The notes beneath the pieces are model-generated. The model saw only the letters and a program-made list of their open reading frames with translations. It ran no database searches and was not told the origin of the DNA. The translations under genes were made by a program, and so were the position numbers. From assembly GCF_900112755.1 (NCBI RefSeq), contig NZ_FOMW01000009.1, positions 124,001-188,000 on the forward strand: a stretch of DNA of 64,000 nt, given 5' to 3'. Every line of letters starts with the position of its first letter. Position 1 is the first letter of the stretch. Below are positions 37,189 through 47,426 of the stretch, piece by piece. Origin of the DNA: Sulfitobacter brevis. GTDB taxonomy: Bacteria > Pseudomonadota > Alphaproteobacteria > Rhodobacterales > Rhodobacteraceae.

Positions 37189-38856
37189 ATGGCACGCGGA
37201 GTTTTAACCGGAGCATTGATGGGCGGCGTTGCCAGCCTGAGCATCGTGGGCGCGATTTCCATTCTGGCGCCGCCACCCTTGCCGCCGGAATTAAGCGATG
37301 CCGCCCCCGGTGCGGCAGAGGCACCCGACCGCATCACCCAAGGCGACAGCGGCGAGGCGGGCAGCGCGAGCGACCGCGCGCCCGTGACGGGACAGGTCGC
37401 GCCGCAAGCGCCGGAACCGGAGCGTGACACGCTGGCCGTTGATCCTGCGACCACCATCACCGCGATCCAGCCGGAAACCGGCAGTGCCGAAAAACTGGAG
37501 ACCCCCGCTGCGGCAACCGAAAGTGGCGCGACGGTCTTGCAGGGCGATGAACCGGTGCTACCCAACCCGCAAGCGCTGGCCCCGATGGAGCCTGCACCCG
37601 CCGACGAGCTGTCGATCAGCACCGAACCTGCGCAGCCGCCAGCCCCGGCTGTGGCCGAGATCGAAGGCGCCTTTGAAACGCCCGCGCAGCCCGAGGCACT
37701 GCCCGATGTTGCTATGGACAGTTTGGACGCCCCTGCAGGCGATGACGCGCCTGAAATGGCCCCGACTGAAGATGTAGTGACGGATGTGACATCTCCGGAC
37801 CAAGAAGTATTGGCTCAGGAGCCCGCGCCGCAGGTCGATGCCACGCAGGAAACAGGCACTTTGGCGTTCGAAATTCTGCCGGATGTCGCCCCCGAACCGG
37901 AAGTTTCCGAGGCTGTGACTGCGCCGGAAACCTCCGTGACCCCGCCGCCGGCGATTGTATTGAAGCAGGCCGATAATCCTGATCCGGTGCCTCAGACAGA
38001 ATATTCCGCCGTCGTCCCCAACGCTCCAGACCGTCCTGCGATCGGCACCCCCGCGATGACCCTGACCGAGCGTACGTCAGGCGTGACGATCAACCGCCCC
38101 GGTGCTGATGCGACGGCTGAAGTCGCTGTTGTCAAGGACGCGCCAGAGATAGCAGCAGAAATCCCTACGGGCCGTCCGCTGGAACAATTTTCCGAGCCGG
38201 TCGAGATCGAGGGCGATAAGCCGTTAATGAGTGTGGTGCTGATCGACGACGGTAGCAATCTTACGCAGGGCGCGGCGGGGCTGGCAGCGCTGCGCAGCTT
38301 CCCCTATCCGCTGACTTTCGCGGTCGACACCGGAAAAGCCGATGCCGCCGAGCGCATGGCGCTCTACCGTGCCGAAGGCTTTGAAGTGCTGGCGATGATC
38401 AACCTGCCCAACGGTGCGCAGCCCTCGGATGCCGAAACCACCTTTGGCGTCACCTTGCCGAAATTCACCGAAGTTGTCGGCGTTCTGGAGGGGGTCGATA
38501 GTGGCTTCCAAGGTTCTAAACAGGTGTCCGATCAGGTGACGGCGATCCTTGCCCAATCGGGCCATGGGCTGGTCACGCAGGATAAGGGCTTGAATACGAT
38601 GCCGAAACTGGCGCGCAAAGACGGCGTTCCAGCAGCTCCGGTGTTTCGCGACTTTGACAGTAAGGGCCAGACCGCCACCGTGATCCGGCGTTTTCTGGAT
38701 CAGGCGGCTTTCAAGGCGGGCCAAGAGGGTGCTGTCATCATGCTGGGCCGGTTGCGCCCTGATACCATCACCGCGCTGTTGCAATGGGGTCTGCAAGACC
38801 GTGCCGGTCAGGTTGCGCTGGTCCCGGTCTCGGCGGTGCTTCTGCGCGACAATTGA
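37189..38856 (+). CDS. Divergent polysaccharide deacetylase family protein
   Basis: A 555-residue protein with a C-terminal domain (from about residue 340) of the divergent polysaccharide deacetylase type (MSVVLIDDGSNLTQGAAGLAALRSFPYPLTFAVDTG). The N-terminus is a membrane anchor or signal segment (about residues 4-25), followed by roughly 300 residues rich in Ala, Pro, Glu and Asp, which should be an unstructured periplasmic linker. An AGGAG ribosome-binding site marks the ATG of MARGVLTG. It is divergent from trpG and convergent with the aspartoacylase-like gene. The role is probably in the cell envelope; the substrate is unknown. Confidence 0.88.
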   Translation: MARGVLTGALMGGVASLSIVGAISILAPPPLPPELSDAAPGAAEAPDRITQGDSGEAGSASDRAPVTGQVAPQAPEPERDTLAVDPATTITAIQPETGSAEKLETPAAATESGATVLQGDEPVLPNPQALAPMEPAPADELSISTEPAQPPAPAVAEIEGAFETPAQPEALPDVAMDSLDAPAGDDAPEMAPTEDVVTDVTSPDQEVLAQEPAPQVDATQETGTLAFEILPDVAPEPEVSEAVTAPETSVTPPPAIVLKQADNPDPVPQTEYSAVVPNAPDRPAIGTPAMTLTERTSGVTINRPGADATAEVAVVKDAPEIAAEIPTGRPLEQFSEPVEIEGDKPLMSVVLIDDGSNLTQGAAGLAALRSFPYPLTFAVDTGKADAAERMALYRAEGFEVLAMINLPNGAQPSDAETTFGVTLPKFTEVVGVLEGVDSGFQGSKQVSDQVTAILAQSGHGLVTQDKGLNTMPKLARKDGVPAAPVFRDFDSKGQTATVIRRFLDQAAFKAGQEGAVIMLGRLRPDTITALLQWGLQDRAGQVALVPVSAVLLRDN

Positions 38857-38874
38857 TCGATGGCAGGGACGGGA

Positions 38875-39915
38875 TCAGATGATCTCGTCCTCGTCAAACA
38901 ATGGGTCCGCGTTCAGCTGTTCGATCATCGTCTCGACCGTATCGGTCACCGCACGAGGCAGCAGCTTGGCCAAATGGAAGATCGCGTCGCCTTCGTTCAC
39001 AATAGGCAGGATCGCGCGACCGATCAAAATGCCTTCGTACGGGGCGACCACATCATGCTCGACCTTACCGAATGGGTCCGAGATTGTCGCCAGAACATCA
39101 CCTTCAACAACCATCTCGCCCTCACCCCGGAAGGTTCGCAGCAGTCCACCCACAGGGGCGCGGAGCCAGCTGGACGAGGCGCAGACATGGGGAATTTTGC
39201 GGGCAGGTGCGATGCCTTTGGCAGGCAACATCTGCTGGTCGTGCATGACCCGCAGAATACCCGCCAGTCCCGCACGCACCGCCATTTCGTCAAACCGCAG
39301 GCCTTCGCCCGCCTCATAAAGCAAGACTGGCGTGCCGCGCGACGAGGCAACGGCCCGAAGCGAACCTTCGCGCAGCGGCGAGGTCAGCACCACAGGCGCG
39401 CCAAAGGCCAATGCCATGCGGCGGGTCATCGCATCAGAGGGGGAGATGCGGACTTGTGGCAAGTTGGTACGGTGGATCGCGGCGGAGTGCAGATCAATGC
39501 CGAAATCGCAGCGCAGCACGACTTCGTTGAGGAAGATATGCGCAAGTCGCGCGCCGAGCGATCCTGACGGATGGCCCGGAAAGCAGCGATTCAGATCGCG
39601 GCGGTCAGGCAGGTAGCGCGAACGATTGAGAAAGCCGAAGGAGTTGACCACCGGCACCACCATCAGCGTACCGCGCAGCGACTTGAGCTGGGGCGCGCGC
39701 AGCAGGCGGCGTACGATCTCGACGCCGATAACTTCGTCGCCGTGCACGGCAGCCGAGACAAACATCGTCGGTCCTTCGACCTTGCCGTGCAGCACTTCCA
39801 TCGACAGGCCAACGGGCGTGTGATCCGGCAGGATCGACACTGGCATGTCGATTTCCTTGCGGGACCCGGGGGCGACCGACTGGCCGGAAATCTCGAAGGA
39901 GAGCCGCGTTGGCAT
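38875..39915 (-). CDS. Succinylglutamate desuccinylase/aspartoacylase family protein
   Basis: A 346-residue zinc-dependent deacylase or carboxypeptidase-like enzyme. The zinc motif HGDE is at residues 58-61, followed by the DLNRCFPG segment and the third ligand region GIDLHSAAIHRTN. A C-terminal beta domain (from about 275) ends the protein. The ATG begins two bases after the trpE stop, so it is translated with trpE; its substrate is unknown and a link to tryptophan synthesis is not obvious. Confidence 0.9.
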   Translation of the reverse strand: MPTRLSFEISGQSVAPGSRKEIDMPVSILPDHTPVGLSMEVLHGKVEGPTMFVSAAVHGDEVIGVEIVRRLLRAPQLKSLRGTLMVVPVVNSFGFLNRSRYLPDRRDLNRCFPGHPSGSLGARLAHIFLNEVVLRCDFGIDLHSAAIHRTNLPQVRISPSDAMTRRMALAFGAPVVLTSPLREGSLRAVASSRGTPVLLYEAGEGLRFDEMAVRAGLAGILRVMHDQQMLPAKGIAPARKIPHVCASSSWLRAPVGGLLRTFRGEGEMVVEGDVLATISDPFGKVEHDVVAPYEGILIGRAILPIVNEGDAIFHLAKLLPRAVTDTVETMIEQLNADPLFDEDEII

Positions 39916-39917
39916 GA

Positions 39918-41429
39918 TCAGTTCCGCCCGCCGCCGCCAAAGCGCGACGCATCGGCCGCCGCGCGGCGGATTGCGCCGGACTTGTGCACGGTTTCCATGT
40001 ACTCGGCCTGCGGGTCGCTGTCGTAAACCACGCCGCCGCCCGCCTGCATGTAAAGCGTCTCGTCCTTGATCACGGCCGTGCGCAGCGCAATGCACATGTC
40101 CATATCGCCGCCCGCACTGAAATAGCCAACGCCGCCGCCATAGACGCCGCGTTTTTCAGGTTCCAGCTCGTCGATGATCTGCATCGCGCGGACCTTTGGC
40201 GCGCCCGAGACGGTGCCGGCGGGCATGCCTGCAAAAAAGGCATCCAGCGCATCGCAATCCTCACGCAATTCGCCCACCACGTTGGAAACGATGTGCATGA
40301 CGTGGCTATAGCGCTCAACGGTGAATTCCTCGGTCGGGCGCACGGTGCCAATCTTTGCGACGCGGCCCACATCGTTGCGGCCCAGATCAAGCAGCATCAG
40401 ATGCTCGGCCAACTCCTTTTCGTCCCCCATCAGATCGGCTTCGAGAGCGCGGTCTTCCTCGGGCGTGGCGCCGCGCTTGCGGGTGCCGGCAATCGGGCGG
40501 ATCGTGACTTCGTTGCCAAAAACCCGCACGAGGATTTCTGGCGACGCGCCGACAACATGAAACTCACCAAAGTTGAAATAGAACATGAAGGGAGAGGGGT
40601 TGGTACGCCGTAGCGAGCGATAGAGCGCGAAGGGCGGTAGCTCGAACGGCTGGTGCCAGCGCTGGCTGGGGACCACTTGGAAGATATCACCCGCCACGAT
40701 GTAGTCGCGGGCTTTCTCCACGGCGGCACGGTAGGCATCAGGGGTAAAATTGCTGACAGGCTCGGCTGCCGGTGTGGCATCGCCGAGATCACGGCTGGTG
40801 CCGGGCATGGCGCGTTCCAGATCGCGCACCGCATCCATCACACGTTCCGCCGCCTGAGCATAGGCGGCGCGGGCGTTCTGCCCGTCTGACACCCAAGCGG
40901 GCGATACGATGGTAACTTCGCCTTTGACCCCGTCGAGTACTGCAATCACCGAAGGCCGCAGCATCAACGCATCGGGCAGGCCGAGCGGGTCGGGGTTCAC
41001 GTTTGGCAGGTGTTCGACCAGCCGGATCATATCATAGCCGAGGTATCCGAACAGTCCGGCGGCGGCTTGTGGCAGGTCGTCGGGCAGGTCAATTCGCGAC
41101 TCGGCGATCAGACTGCGCAGGGTATCCAAAGGATTGCCTGCCACATCCTCGAAAGCATCGGCATCATATCGCGCCGCGCGGTTAATCGCAGCGGTCTCGC
41201 CGCGACAGCGCCAGATCAGGTCGGGTTTCATGCCGATGATCGAATAGCGCCCGCGGACCTCGCCACCGGTTACTGATTCCAACACAAAGGCATTCTTTGC
41301 GGTGCCCGTCAGTTTCAGCATCAGCGAGACCGGCGTGTCCAGATCGGCGGCGAGCCGTGTATAGACGATCTGGTTTCTTCCGGCCGAATAGGCGGCCGAA
41401 AAGCTGTCGAAATCCGGTGTCAGGGTCAT
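39918..41429 (-). CDS. trpE: Anthranilate synthase component I
   Basis: It converts chorismate and ammonia to anthranilate. The 503 residues have the regulatory N-terminal domain (ADLDTPVSLMLKLTG, with the feedback-type LLES-like VLESVTGGEVRGRYS) and the chorismate-binding domain (IAGTRKRGATPEEDRALE, HLMLLDLGRNDVGRVA, GAPKVRAMQIIDELEP and the C-terminal RTAVIKD). It is separated from trpG/D by two other genes. The upstream ppiD gene is on the same strand with 12 bases between them. Confidence 0.97.
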   Translation of the reverse strand: MTLTPDFDSFSAAYSAGRNQIVYTRLAADLDTPVSLMLKLTGTAKNAFVLESVTGGEVRGRYSIIGMKPDLIWRCRGETAAINRAARYDADAFEDVAGNPLDTLRSLIAESRIDLPDDLPQAAAGLFGYLGYDMIRLVEHLPNVNPDPLGLPDALMLRPSVIAVLDGVKGEVTIVSPAWVSDGQNARAAYAQAAERVMDAVRDLERAMPGTSRDLGDATPAAEPVSNFTPDAYRAAVEKARDYIVAGDIFQVVPSQRWHQPFELPPFALYRSLRRTNPSPFMFYFNFGEFHVVGASPEILVRVFGNEVTIRPIAGTRKRGATPEEDRALEADLMGDEKELAEHLMLLDLGRNDVGRVAKIGTVRPTEEFTVERYSHVMHIVSNVVGELREDCDALDAFFAGMPAGTVSGAPKVRAMQIIDELEPEKRGVYGGGVGYFSAGGDMDMCIALRTAVIKDETLYMQAGGGVVYDSDPQAEYMETVHKSGAIRRAAADASRFGGGGRN

Positions 41430-41441
41430 GCGGGCGGTGCC

Positions 41442-43283
41442 TTAGGGAAAGTTGACATGCACGGCCTGCAGCGCCTGCTGGTCGATCTGCGGACGCGCGT
41501 CACGCACGACTTGATCGGCGTAAATGGCGAAGAGGTCGTCGGCGAGGTCCTGATCAAGCTGCTGCCCCAACTGGGCCAGCAAAGCGGCGTTGTCGTCATT
41601 GTCAGCCGCAGGGGTGATCGCATCAAGACGCACGATTGCGACCGACGTCTCACCCTCGATGACGGCCACTTCGCCTTCGGCCATATCAAACACACGCGAC
41701 ATGAACGCATCCGGCGTCCCTTGGATGAATCCGCTGCGGGTTTGGCCTTCTTCGAGCTTTTCCTCAAGTCCCGCTTCGGTGAATGAAGCATCGCCAGCCA
41801 GTGAACCAATCAATGCATCGGCCTGCGCTTTCAGAGCTTCGACAGTTTGCCCAGTCTGCCAAGCGTCGCGCACCGCGTCTTTGGCAGCATCAAACGCCTC
41901 CGGGCGGGCGTCGAGCGCTTCGTCCAGACGCATCGCAAAAACGCCGCCGTCATCAAGCTGAATAATTTTAGGGAAATCACCCTCTTTCAAGGCAGCCGCC
42001 GCGACGCGGAAGCCGGCGTAAGCGGCGATGTCATCGCTGCTGTCCTGGGTCCATTCGATGGTGCCCAGCGTCATCTTGGTTTCTTTGGCCAGCTGTTCCA
42101 GAGTTGCACCGCCAGCAAGCTGGTCATCAAGGTCTTGCGCGCGGGCTTCGACAGCGCGCACCGCACGGGCGGAGGCAAGCTCGGCCTCCAGATCGGGGCG
42201 CGCATCTTCAAAGGAGGTGCTCTGTGCGGGCAGCACGCCATTAACGCGGAAGAGGGCCGGACCCAGCGAGGTCGGCAGCGGGCCGACAACATTGCCGGTT
42301 TCGGCGGCAAAAACCGCCTCGCCAGCGCTGTCGAGATCGCCCTGACCGACATCACCCATATCGACATCAGCGAGCTTCAGACCGCGTTCTTCTACCAATG
42401 CGTCGAAAGTGGTGCCGGAAACTTCGAGCGATGCGGCAGCCTGATCGGCGGCATCCTGATCCGCAAATACCAGACGTTCGACCAAACGGCGCTCGGGCTG
42501 GTTGAACTGGTCGGCGCGATCCTCATAAACGCGGCGCACCTCGTCCTCGGGGACGTCAACCTCATCGGTCATCGCATCGGGCGAGAGCCAAGCATAGGTG
42601 ATCTTTTTGGCTGCGGGCAGCATGAAATCATCGGTATTGGCGTCGTAATAGGCTTGCAGTTCTTCGTCTGTAGCCGCGGCAAGCGGATCGGTCAGATTGT
42701 CAGCTTCGAGCAGCGCCCAAGTAAAGCTGCGCGTTTCGCCGACGTAGGACACCAGCGTTTGGGCATAGGTTTGCGGCATTTTCACGCCACCGACCACAGC
42801 CCCTTGCAGCAAGGTCCGCGCCGCTTCCTCGCGCAGAGAGGTCTCAAAGGCAGTTTCACTGACGCCCCCCTGTTGAAGGGCAAAGCGATAGCCTTCGCGG
42901 TCAAACTTGCCATCAACCCCCTGAAAGGCGCTGATTTTCAAAATTTCTTCGCGCAGGGCAACATCACCAATCGACAGACCAAGCTGGGCAGTCTCATTGT
43001 CCAAAGCGCGGTTGCGCACCAGCCGTTGCAGCACGGCCCGATCGAGACCGATCTGCTGGGCACGCGCAAAGGGCAGCTGCTGGCCGCTTTGCGCTTCGAT
43101 GGCGCGGATTTCCTGGCTTAGCTCGCGGGCATATTGGTCGACCGAAAGGGTTTTGTCGCCGACGCTGCCGATCGAGCGGACACTCCCGCTCAGATTGATG
43201 GCGCCAAAGCCCCCAAGACCGAGGATGAGCATGCCCATCAGGATCCATACGGCGGTTTTGGTGATGCTGGAGCCTTTGGCCAT
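41442..43283 (-). CDS. PpiD-like peptidyl-prolyl isomerase/periplasmic folding chaperone
   Basis: A 613-residue inner-membrane-anchored periplasmic chaperone. A short cytoplasmic start (MAKGSSITKT) is followed by one membrane segment at about residues 10-30, a SurA_N-like domain (QYARELSQEIRAIEAQSGQQL), and a long helical region with a parvulin-type domain in the middle (about 250-370), which looks degenerate. It should help fold outer-membrane and secreted proteins. It lies just upstream of trpE. Confidence 0.9.
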   Translation of the reverse strand: MAKGSSITKTAVWILMGMLILGLGGFGAINLSGSVRSIGSVGDKTLSVDQYARELSQEIRAIEAQSGQQLPFARAQQIGLDRAVLQRLVRNRALDNETAQLGLSIGDVALREEILKISAFQGVDGKFDREGYRFALQQGGVSETAFETSLREEAARTLLQGAVVGGVKMPQTYAQTLVSYVGETRSFTWALLEADNLTDPLAAATDEELQAYYDANTDDFMLPAAKKITYAWLSPDAMTDEVDVPEDEVRRVYEDRADQFNQPERRLVERLVFADQDAADQAAASLEVSGTTFDALVEERGLKLADVDMGDVGQGDLDSAGEAVFAAETGNVVGPLPTSLGPALFRVNGVLPAQSTSFEDARPDLEAELASARAVRAVEARAQDLDDQLAGGATLEQLAKETKMTLGTIEWTQDSSDDIAAYAGFRVAAAALKEGDFPKIIQLDDGGVFAMRLDEALDARPEAFDAAKDAVRDAWQTGQTVEALKAQADALIGSLAGDASFTEAGLEEKLEEGQTRSGFIQGTPDAFMSRVFDMAEGEVAVIEGETSVAIVRLDAITPAADNDDNAALLAQLGQQLDQDLADDLFAIYADQVVRDARPQIDQQALQAVHVNFP

Positions 43284-43313
43284 GTCCGTTCCTTTATGCG
43301 CGTTTTGGTGTGT

Positions 43314-44495
43314 CTATGCGGTCAGGCGCAGCGCCGCAAGGCGATCAAACAGCACCGTGATGCCCGCAGCGTCGAGATTGGCGAAGGCAATGCGCAGTTG
43401 CGCGGCCCCGCGCGGGTCGGTGTCGGGGCAGAACATGGTGCCGGGCAGGCACAGCACAGCCGCATCGCGCACCAGTTTCGGCGCCAGATCAGCCGAGCTC
43501 ATATCATAGGGATGCTCGACGTAAGCGAAATAGCCGCCCAACCCCAAGAGCCGCCACCCCTGTGTTTCGAGGCGGGGAAACTGCGCGGTGATCGCGGCGC
43601 GCCGGGCGAGAATTTCGGCGCGTTCGCCCGCGAGCCACTGGCTAAGGTTTTGCATGCCCCAGAGCGCGGCGTGCTGGCCGATCTGCGCGGGGCAGATTGC
43701 CACGGTGTCGAGAAACTTCTCCACTTCGGCAAGGCGTGCCACGCTGGCGACCATTGCACCAACGCGGTGACCGGTCAGTCGGTAAGCCTTCGAGAAGGAA
43801 TAGAGATGGATCAGCGTGTCTTGCCAGTCGGGGTCCTGGAACAGAGCATGCGGCGGGCCGGAGCGGCTGTCAAAATCGCGATAGGTTTCATCAAGGATCA
43901 ACGCGATGCCATGTTTGCGCGCCAGATCGAACAGGGCCTGCACCAGCTCGGCGGGGTATTCGACACCGCCGGGGTTATTGGGGCTGACGATGGCGATGGC
44001 ACGGGTGCGCGGCGTGATCAGCGCTGCGGCGGCTTCGGGATCGGGGAGTAGGTCATCGCCCGTAGGCAGCGGCACCGCTGTGACGCCCGACATATCGAGC
44101 CACATTTTGTGATTGAAGTACCATGGGGTTGGCAGGATGACTTCATCGTCTTCGGCACAAAGTGTGGCGATGGCGGCGGCAAATGCCTGATTGCACCCCG
44201 AAGTGATGCAGACCTGATCGTCAGCGATGGTTCCGGCGTAATGGGTCGAGGTCTGGCGGGCCAGCTCGCTGCGCAGTTCTGGCAAACCAAGCACAGGCCC
44301 ATAGAGATGTGCCTCGTCATTATTCAGCGCCACCTCGGCCATGGCTTGACGCATGGCAGCGGGGGGCGGATCGACGGGCGCGGCTTGGCTGACGTTGATC
44401 AGCGGGCGGTCGGCGGTAAAGGTGACGTCGGACAACCAGCGCCGCGCCTCCATCACCGGAGGGGCGAAGGTCGTAGCGGTACGCGGCAGTGTCAT
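43314..44495 (-). CDS. Class I/II pyridoxal-phosphate aminotransferase
   Basis: A 393-residue fold-type I aminotransferase. The PLP lysine is in LYSFSKAYRLTGHRVGAM, and the conserved substrate-binding segments VSPNNPGGVEYP and LILDETYRDF are present, with a C-terminal carboxylate-binding Arg region (AAQLRIAFAN). The amino-acid substrate cannot be read from the sequence. It stands about 30 bases upstream of ppiD and about 75 from the gpt gene. Confidence 0.93.
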   Translation of the reverse strand: MTLPRTATTFAPPVMEARRWLSDVTFTADRPLINVSQAAPVDPPPAAMRQAMAEVALNNDEAHLYGPVLGLPELRSELARQTSTHYAGTIADDQVCITSGCNQAFAAAIATLCAEDDEVILPTPWYFNHKMWLDMSGVTAVPLPTGDDLLPDPEAAAALITPRTRAIAIVSPNNPGGVEYPAELVQALFDLARKHGIALILDETYRDFDSRSGPPHALFQDPDWQDTLIHLYSFSKAYRLTGHRVGAMVASVARLAEVEKFLDTVAICPAQIGQHAALWGMQNLSQWLAGERAEILARRAAITAQFPRLETQGWRLLGLGGYFAYVEHPYDMSSADLAPKLVRDAAVLCLPGTMFCPDTDPRGAAQLRIAFANLDAAGITVLFDRLAALRLTA

Positions 44496-44520
44496 AACTG
44501 TGGTCCTTGTGGCGCGGATC

Positions 44521-44553
44521 GGAGCCTCCGGCGGGGATATTTCTAGTCAAAAG
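44521..44553. repeat. Short intergenic repeat element, copy 1
   Basis: GCCTCCGGCGGGGATATTT followed by a TAGTCAAAAG-like end resembles a dispersed element that I recall from Rhodobacteraceae intergenic regions. A related stretch is at 60551-60593 in the opposite sense. Their function is unknown. Confidence 0.4.
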
Positions 44554-44568
44554 GTGCGGGCAGGCGGG

Positions 44569-45078
44569 TTAGTCCTTGCCGCGGTAGGGTTCGACATATT
44601 GCAGGGCCATGTCCCAGGGGAAGAAAATCCAGGTGTCCTGACTGACTTCGGTGATGAAAGTATCGACCTGCGGGCGGCCCTTTGGTTTGGCGTAAACGGT
44701 GGCAAAATGAGCCTTGGGGTAGAGAGCGCGAACAACTTCGAGGGTTTTGCCGGAATCAACCAGATCGTCGATGATCAGGATGCCGGTGCCATCGCCCATC
44801 AATTGCGCGTCAGGTGCTTTCAGCACTTTGGCTTCGGATTGATCCTGATGATCGTAGGATTTGACCGAAATGGTATCAACGGTGCGGATATCGAGTTCGC
44901 GGGCGGCGATCATTGCCGGCGCCATGCCACCGCGGGTGATTGCGACCACAGCACGCCAAGCCCCGTTATCGGGACCTTCGCCATCAAGACGCCATGCCAG
45001 CGCGCGGCTGTCGCGGTGGATTTGATCCCAAGAGATGTGAAAGCCTTTTTCGTGGGGCAGGCGGTTGTCAGTGGTCAT
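44569..45078 (-). CDS. gpt: Xanthine phosphoribosyltransferase
   Basis: A purine salvage enzyme that makes XMP (and GMP) from the free base and PRPP. The PRPP-binding motif [13 protein letters not shown] is at about residues 100-112, and [11 protein letters not shown] gives the second PRPP loop. The 169 residues and the closing WIFFPWD segment match the Gpt family. It lies just downstream of fabI on the same strand. Confidence 0.93.
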   Translation of the reverse strand: MTTDNRLPHEKGFHISWDQIHRDSRALAWRLDGEGPDNGAWRAVVAITRGGMAPAMIAARELDIRTVDTISVKSYDHQDQSEAKVLKAPDAQLMGDGTGILIIDDLVDSGKTLEVVRALYPKAHFATVYAKPKGRPQVDTFITEVSQDTWIFFPWDMALQYVEPYRGKD

Positions 45079-45134
45079 GATGGTCCCTTTGCAGCAGAGG
45101 GGTTGCGCCAGATGGGGCGGCGGGCAGCGGCGGT

Positions 45135-45941
45135 TTACTCTTTGGCCATATCAGGCGCGTCGACGGCCTTCATGCCGACCACATGATAGCCCGCATCGAC
45201 ATGCAGGTTTTCACCGGTGGTGCCGGAGCTAAGATCGCTGAGCAGATATAGGGCTGATTTGCCGACGTCTTCGATGGTCACGTTGCGGCGCAGGGGCGAA
45301 TTGTATTCGTTCCACTTCATAATGTAGCGGAAATCGCCGATACCGGAGGCCGCAAGTGTCTTGATCGGGCCGGCGGAGATGGCGTTGACGCGGATGCCGT
45401 CTTTGCCAAGATCTTCGGCCAGATATTTCACCGAAGCCTCAAGTGCGGCTTTGGCGACGCCCATCACGTTATAGTGGGGCATGACTTTTTCGGCACCGTA
45501 ATAGGTGAGGGTCACGGCGGCGGAGCCGGGGGCCATCATCTTTTCGGCGCGCTGCATCACAGCCGTGAATGAATAGACAGAGATATCCATCGACATCGTG
45601 AAATTGGCGCGGCTGGTATCAACATAGCGGCCACGCAGTTCGTTCTTGTCGGAAAATCCAATGGCATGCACGACGAAATCAAGGCTGTCCCAGCGCTGTT
45701 TCAATCCATCGAAAAGGGCATCTATTGACGCCTCGGTACCGACATCGCAAGGCAGAACGATATCGCTGCCAAGCTGGGCCGCCAGCGGATCGACACGTTT
45801 TTTCAGCGCATCGCCCTGATAGGAGAATGCAAGCTCGGCGCCTGCTTCGGAGAGGGCCTTTGCCACGCCCCAAGCGATAGATTTATCATTCGCAAGGCCC
45901 ATGATGAGCCCGCGTTTTCCTGCCATTAACTGGTTGCTCAT
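45135..45941 (-). CDS. fabI: Enoyl-ACP reductase (NADH), FabI
   Basis: It reduces trans-2-enoyl-ACP in the last step of each fatty-acid elongation cycle. The FabI form of the cofactor loop is [15 protein letters not shown] at residues 11-25, and the catalytic pair is Tyr157 and Lys164 in YNVMGVAK. The 268 residues are complete. It is divergent from pdxH. Confidence 0.96.
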   Translation of the reverse strand: MSNQLMAGKRGLIMGLANDKSIAWGVAKALSEAGAELAFSYQGDALKKRVDPLAAQLGSDIVLPCDVGTEASIDALFDGLKQRWDSLDFVVHAIGFSDKNELRGRYVDTSRANFTMSMDISVYSFTAVMQRAEKMMAPGSAAVTLTYYGAEKVMPHYNVMGVAKAALEASVKYLAEDLGKDGIRVNAISAGPIKTLAASGIGDFRYIMKWNEYNSPLRRNVTIEDVGKSALYLLSDLSSGTTGENLHVDAGYHVVGMKAVDAPDMAKE

Positions 45942-46120
45942 CTGTCCGCCCCTGATTTCTATCGCCGTTTTTCAGCTTTATGGCAAAGTTCTAGCACCAT
46001 CAAGACCGGCTTCAAAATGATGGACGTATGGCAAATGCGGCACAGACAGGCAAAAGTCGGTACCAAAATGCGGCATCCATGCTTGCGAAACCCACTGCAA
46101 GACGGGATAAGGGGATTGGA

Positions 46121-46756
46121 ATGGTGCAAAAATTGGTATCGATGCGGGTTATGGAACAGCGCAAGGGCATATTTGCAGGGCAGGATCCCTTCGAGATTGC
46201 GCAGCGTTGGCTGGGTGAGGCAGCGGGTAGCGAGCCTAACGACCCCAACGCGATTGCTCTTTCGACCGTAGATGCAGACGGCATGCCAAATGCGCGGATG
46301 GTGTTGTTGAAAGAAATCGAGGCGGATGCTTTCGTTTTCTACACCAATTATGAAAGCGCAAAAGCCGCGGAGCTTGATCAAGCCCAAAAGGCCGCTTTTG
46401 TAATGCATTGGAAATCCTTGCGCCGCCAGGTGCGGGTGCGGGGCCTGATCAGCCGCGAAAACGGGCCGCAAGCTGACGCATATTACGCGTCACGATCCTT
46501 GCAGAGCCGCTTGGGGGCTTGGGCGTCACAACAATCGCGCCCCTTGGCCAGTCGTGCGGCGCTTTTGGCGGAGGTGGCATTGGTCACCGCGCGTCATGGC
46601 ACCAACCCTTCACGCCCACCATTTTGGGGTGGATACCGGTTGGCGCCACTTGAAGTGGAGTTTTGGGCAGATGGCGATTTTCGCCTACACGACCGTTTTC
46701 AGTGGCGGCGTGAAACACTAACGGCGCCTTGGGGCGTCACACGACTTAATCCTTAA
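46121..46756 (+). CDS. pdxH: Pyridoxamine 5'-phosphate oxidase
   Basis: An FMN enzyme that makes pyridoxal phosphate. Conserved segments include [47 protein letters not shown] and the C-terminal WRRETL...W-type end ([13 protein letters not shown]). The start at 46121 has AAGGGG six bases before it. The ATG at 46151 ([10 protein letters not shown]) gives the usual family N-terminus but has no visible ribosome-binding site, so both remain possible. Confidence 0.92.
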   Translation: MVQKLVSMRVMEQRKGIFAGQDPFEIAQRWLGEAAGSEPNDPNAIALSTVDADGMPNARMVLLKEIEADAFVFYTNYESAKAAELDQAQKAAFVMHWKSLRRQVRVRGLISRENGPQADAYYASRSLQSRLGAWASQQSRPLASRAALLAEVALVTARHGTNPSRPPFWGGYRLAPLEVEFWADGDFRLHDRFQWRRETLTAPWGVTRLNP

Positions 46757-46850
46757 GATTTTATCGCCGTCATCATCGTGAATCGACGGCAACGACACAT
46801 TATATTAACATAAGGGCGCTCGCCGTCCGGAATTAGTGACATAGGTTGAA

Positions 46851-47426
46851 ATGCCGACAGAAGAGAAAATTGAAGCTGAACAGTCACAGATGCCCGCTCT
46901 GGGGTCTTTTCTGTCGGGCGTGGTAAAGTGGTTTGATCCAGTCAAAGGGTTTGGATTTGTTGTGGCGGATACGGGCGGGCCCGATATCCTTCTGCACGTC
47001 AACGTCCTGCGCAATTTCGGGCAAAGCTCCGTCGCTGATGGCGCGCGGATCGACCTTTACGCGCAAAAAACCGAGCGCGGTATTCAAGCGGTTTCAGTGG
47101 GTGCCATCCATCCGCCGGAGGGGGCGCATACTGCTGCTCTGGCCGATATCGAAGGTTTGGACGCCGCCGTTGTGGCCGCGGCCCCCTTGGAGCCTGCACG
47201 TGTTAAATGGTTTGATAAGTCTAAAGGTTTCGGGTTTGCCAATGTCTTTGGCAAGCGCGAAGATGTGTTTGTGCATGTTGAGGTTCTGCGCCAGTCCGGC
47301 CTGTCCGACCTGCAACCCGGTGAGGCGCTTGCCATGCGCGTCATTGAAGGCAAACGGGGTCAGATGGCCGCAGAGGTGCTTGCATGGGAAACAGTTCTAA
47401 CAGTCGCGTCTGGCAAAGGTATCTAG
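46851..47426 (+). CDS. Two-domain cold-shock protein
   Basis: A 191-residue RNA- or single-strand-DNA-binding protein with two cold-shock domains. The first reads GVVKWFDPVKGFGFVV at residues 23-38, the second VKWFDKSKGFGFANVFGKREDVFVHVEVL in the second half. Both keep the aromatic RNP1 residues. A linker of about 50 residues joins them. It overlaps the start of the DUF192 gene by 43 bases. Confidence 0.92.
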   Translation: MPTEEKIEAEQSQMPALGSFLSGVVKWFDPVKGFGFVVADTGGPDILLHVNVLRNFGQSSVADGARIDLYAQKTERGIQAVSVGAIHPPEGAHTAALADIEGLDAAVVAAAPLEPARVKWFDKSKGFGFANVFGKREDVFVHVEVLRQSGLSDLQPGEALAMRVIEGKRGQMAAEVLAWETVLTVASGKGI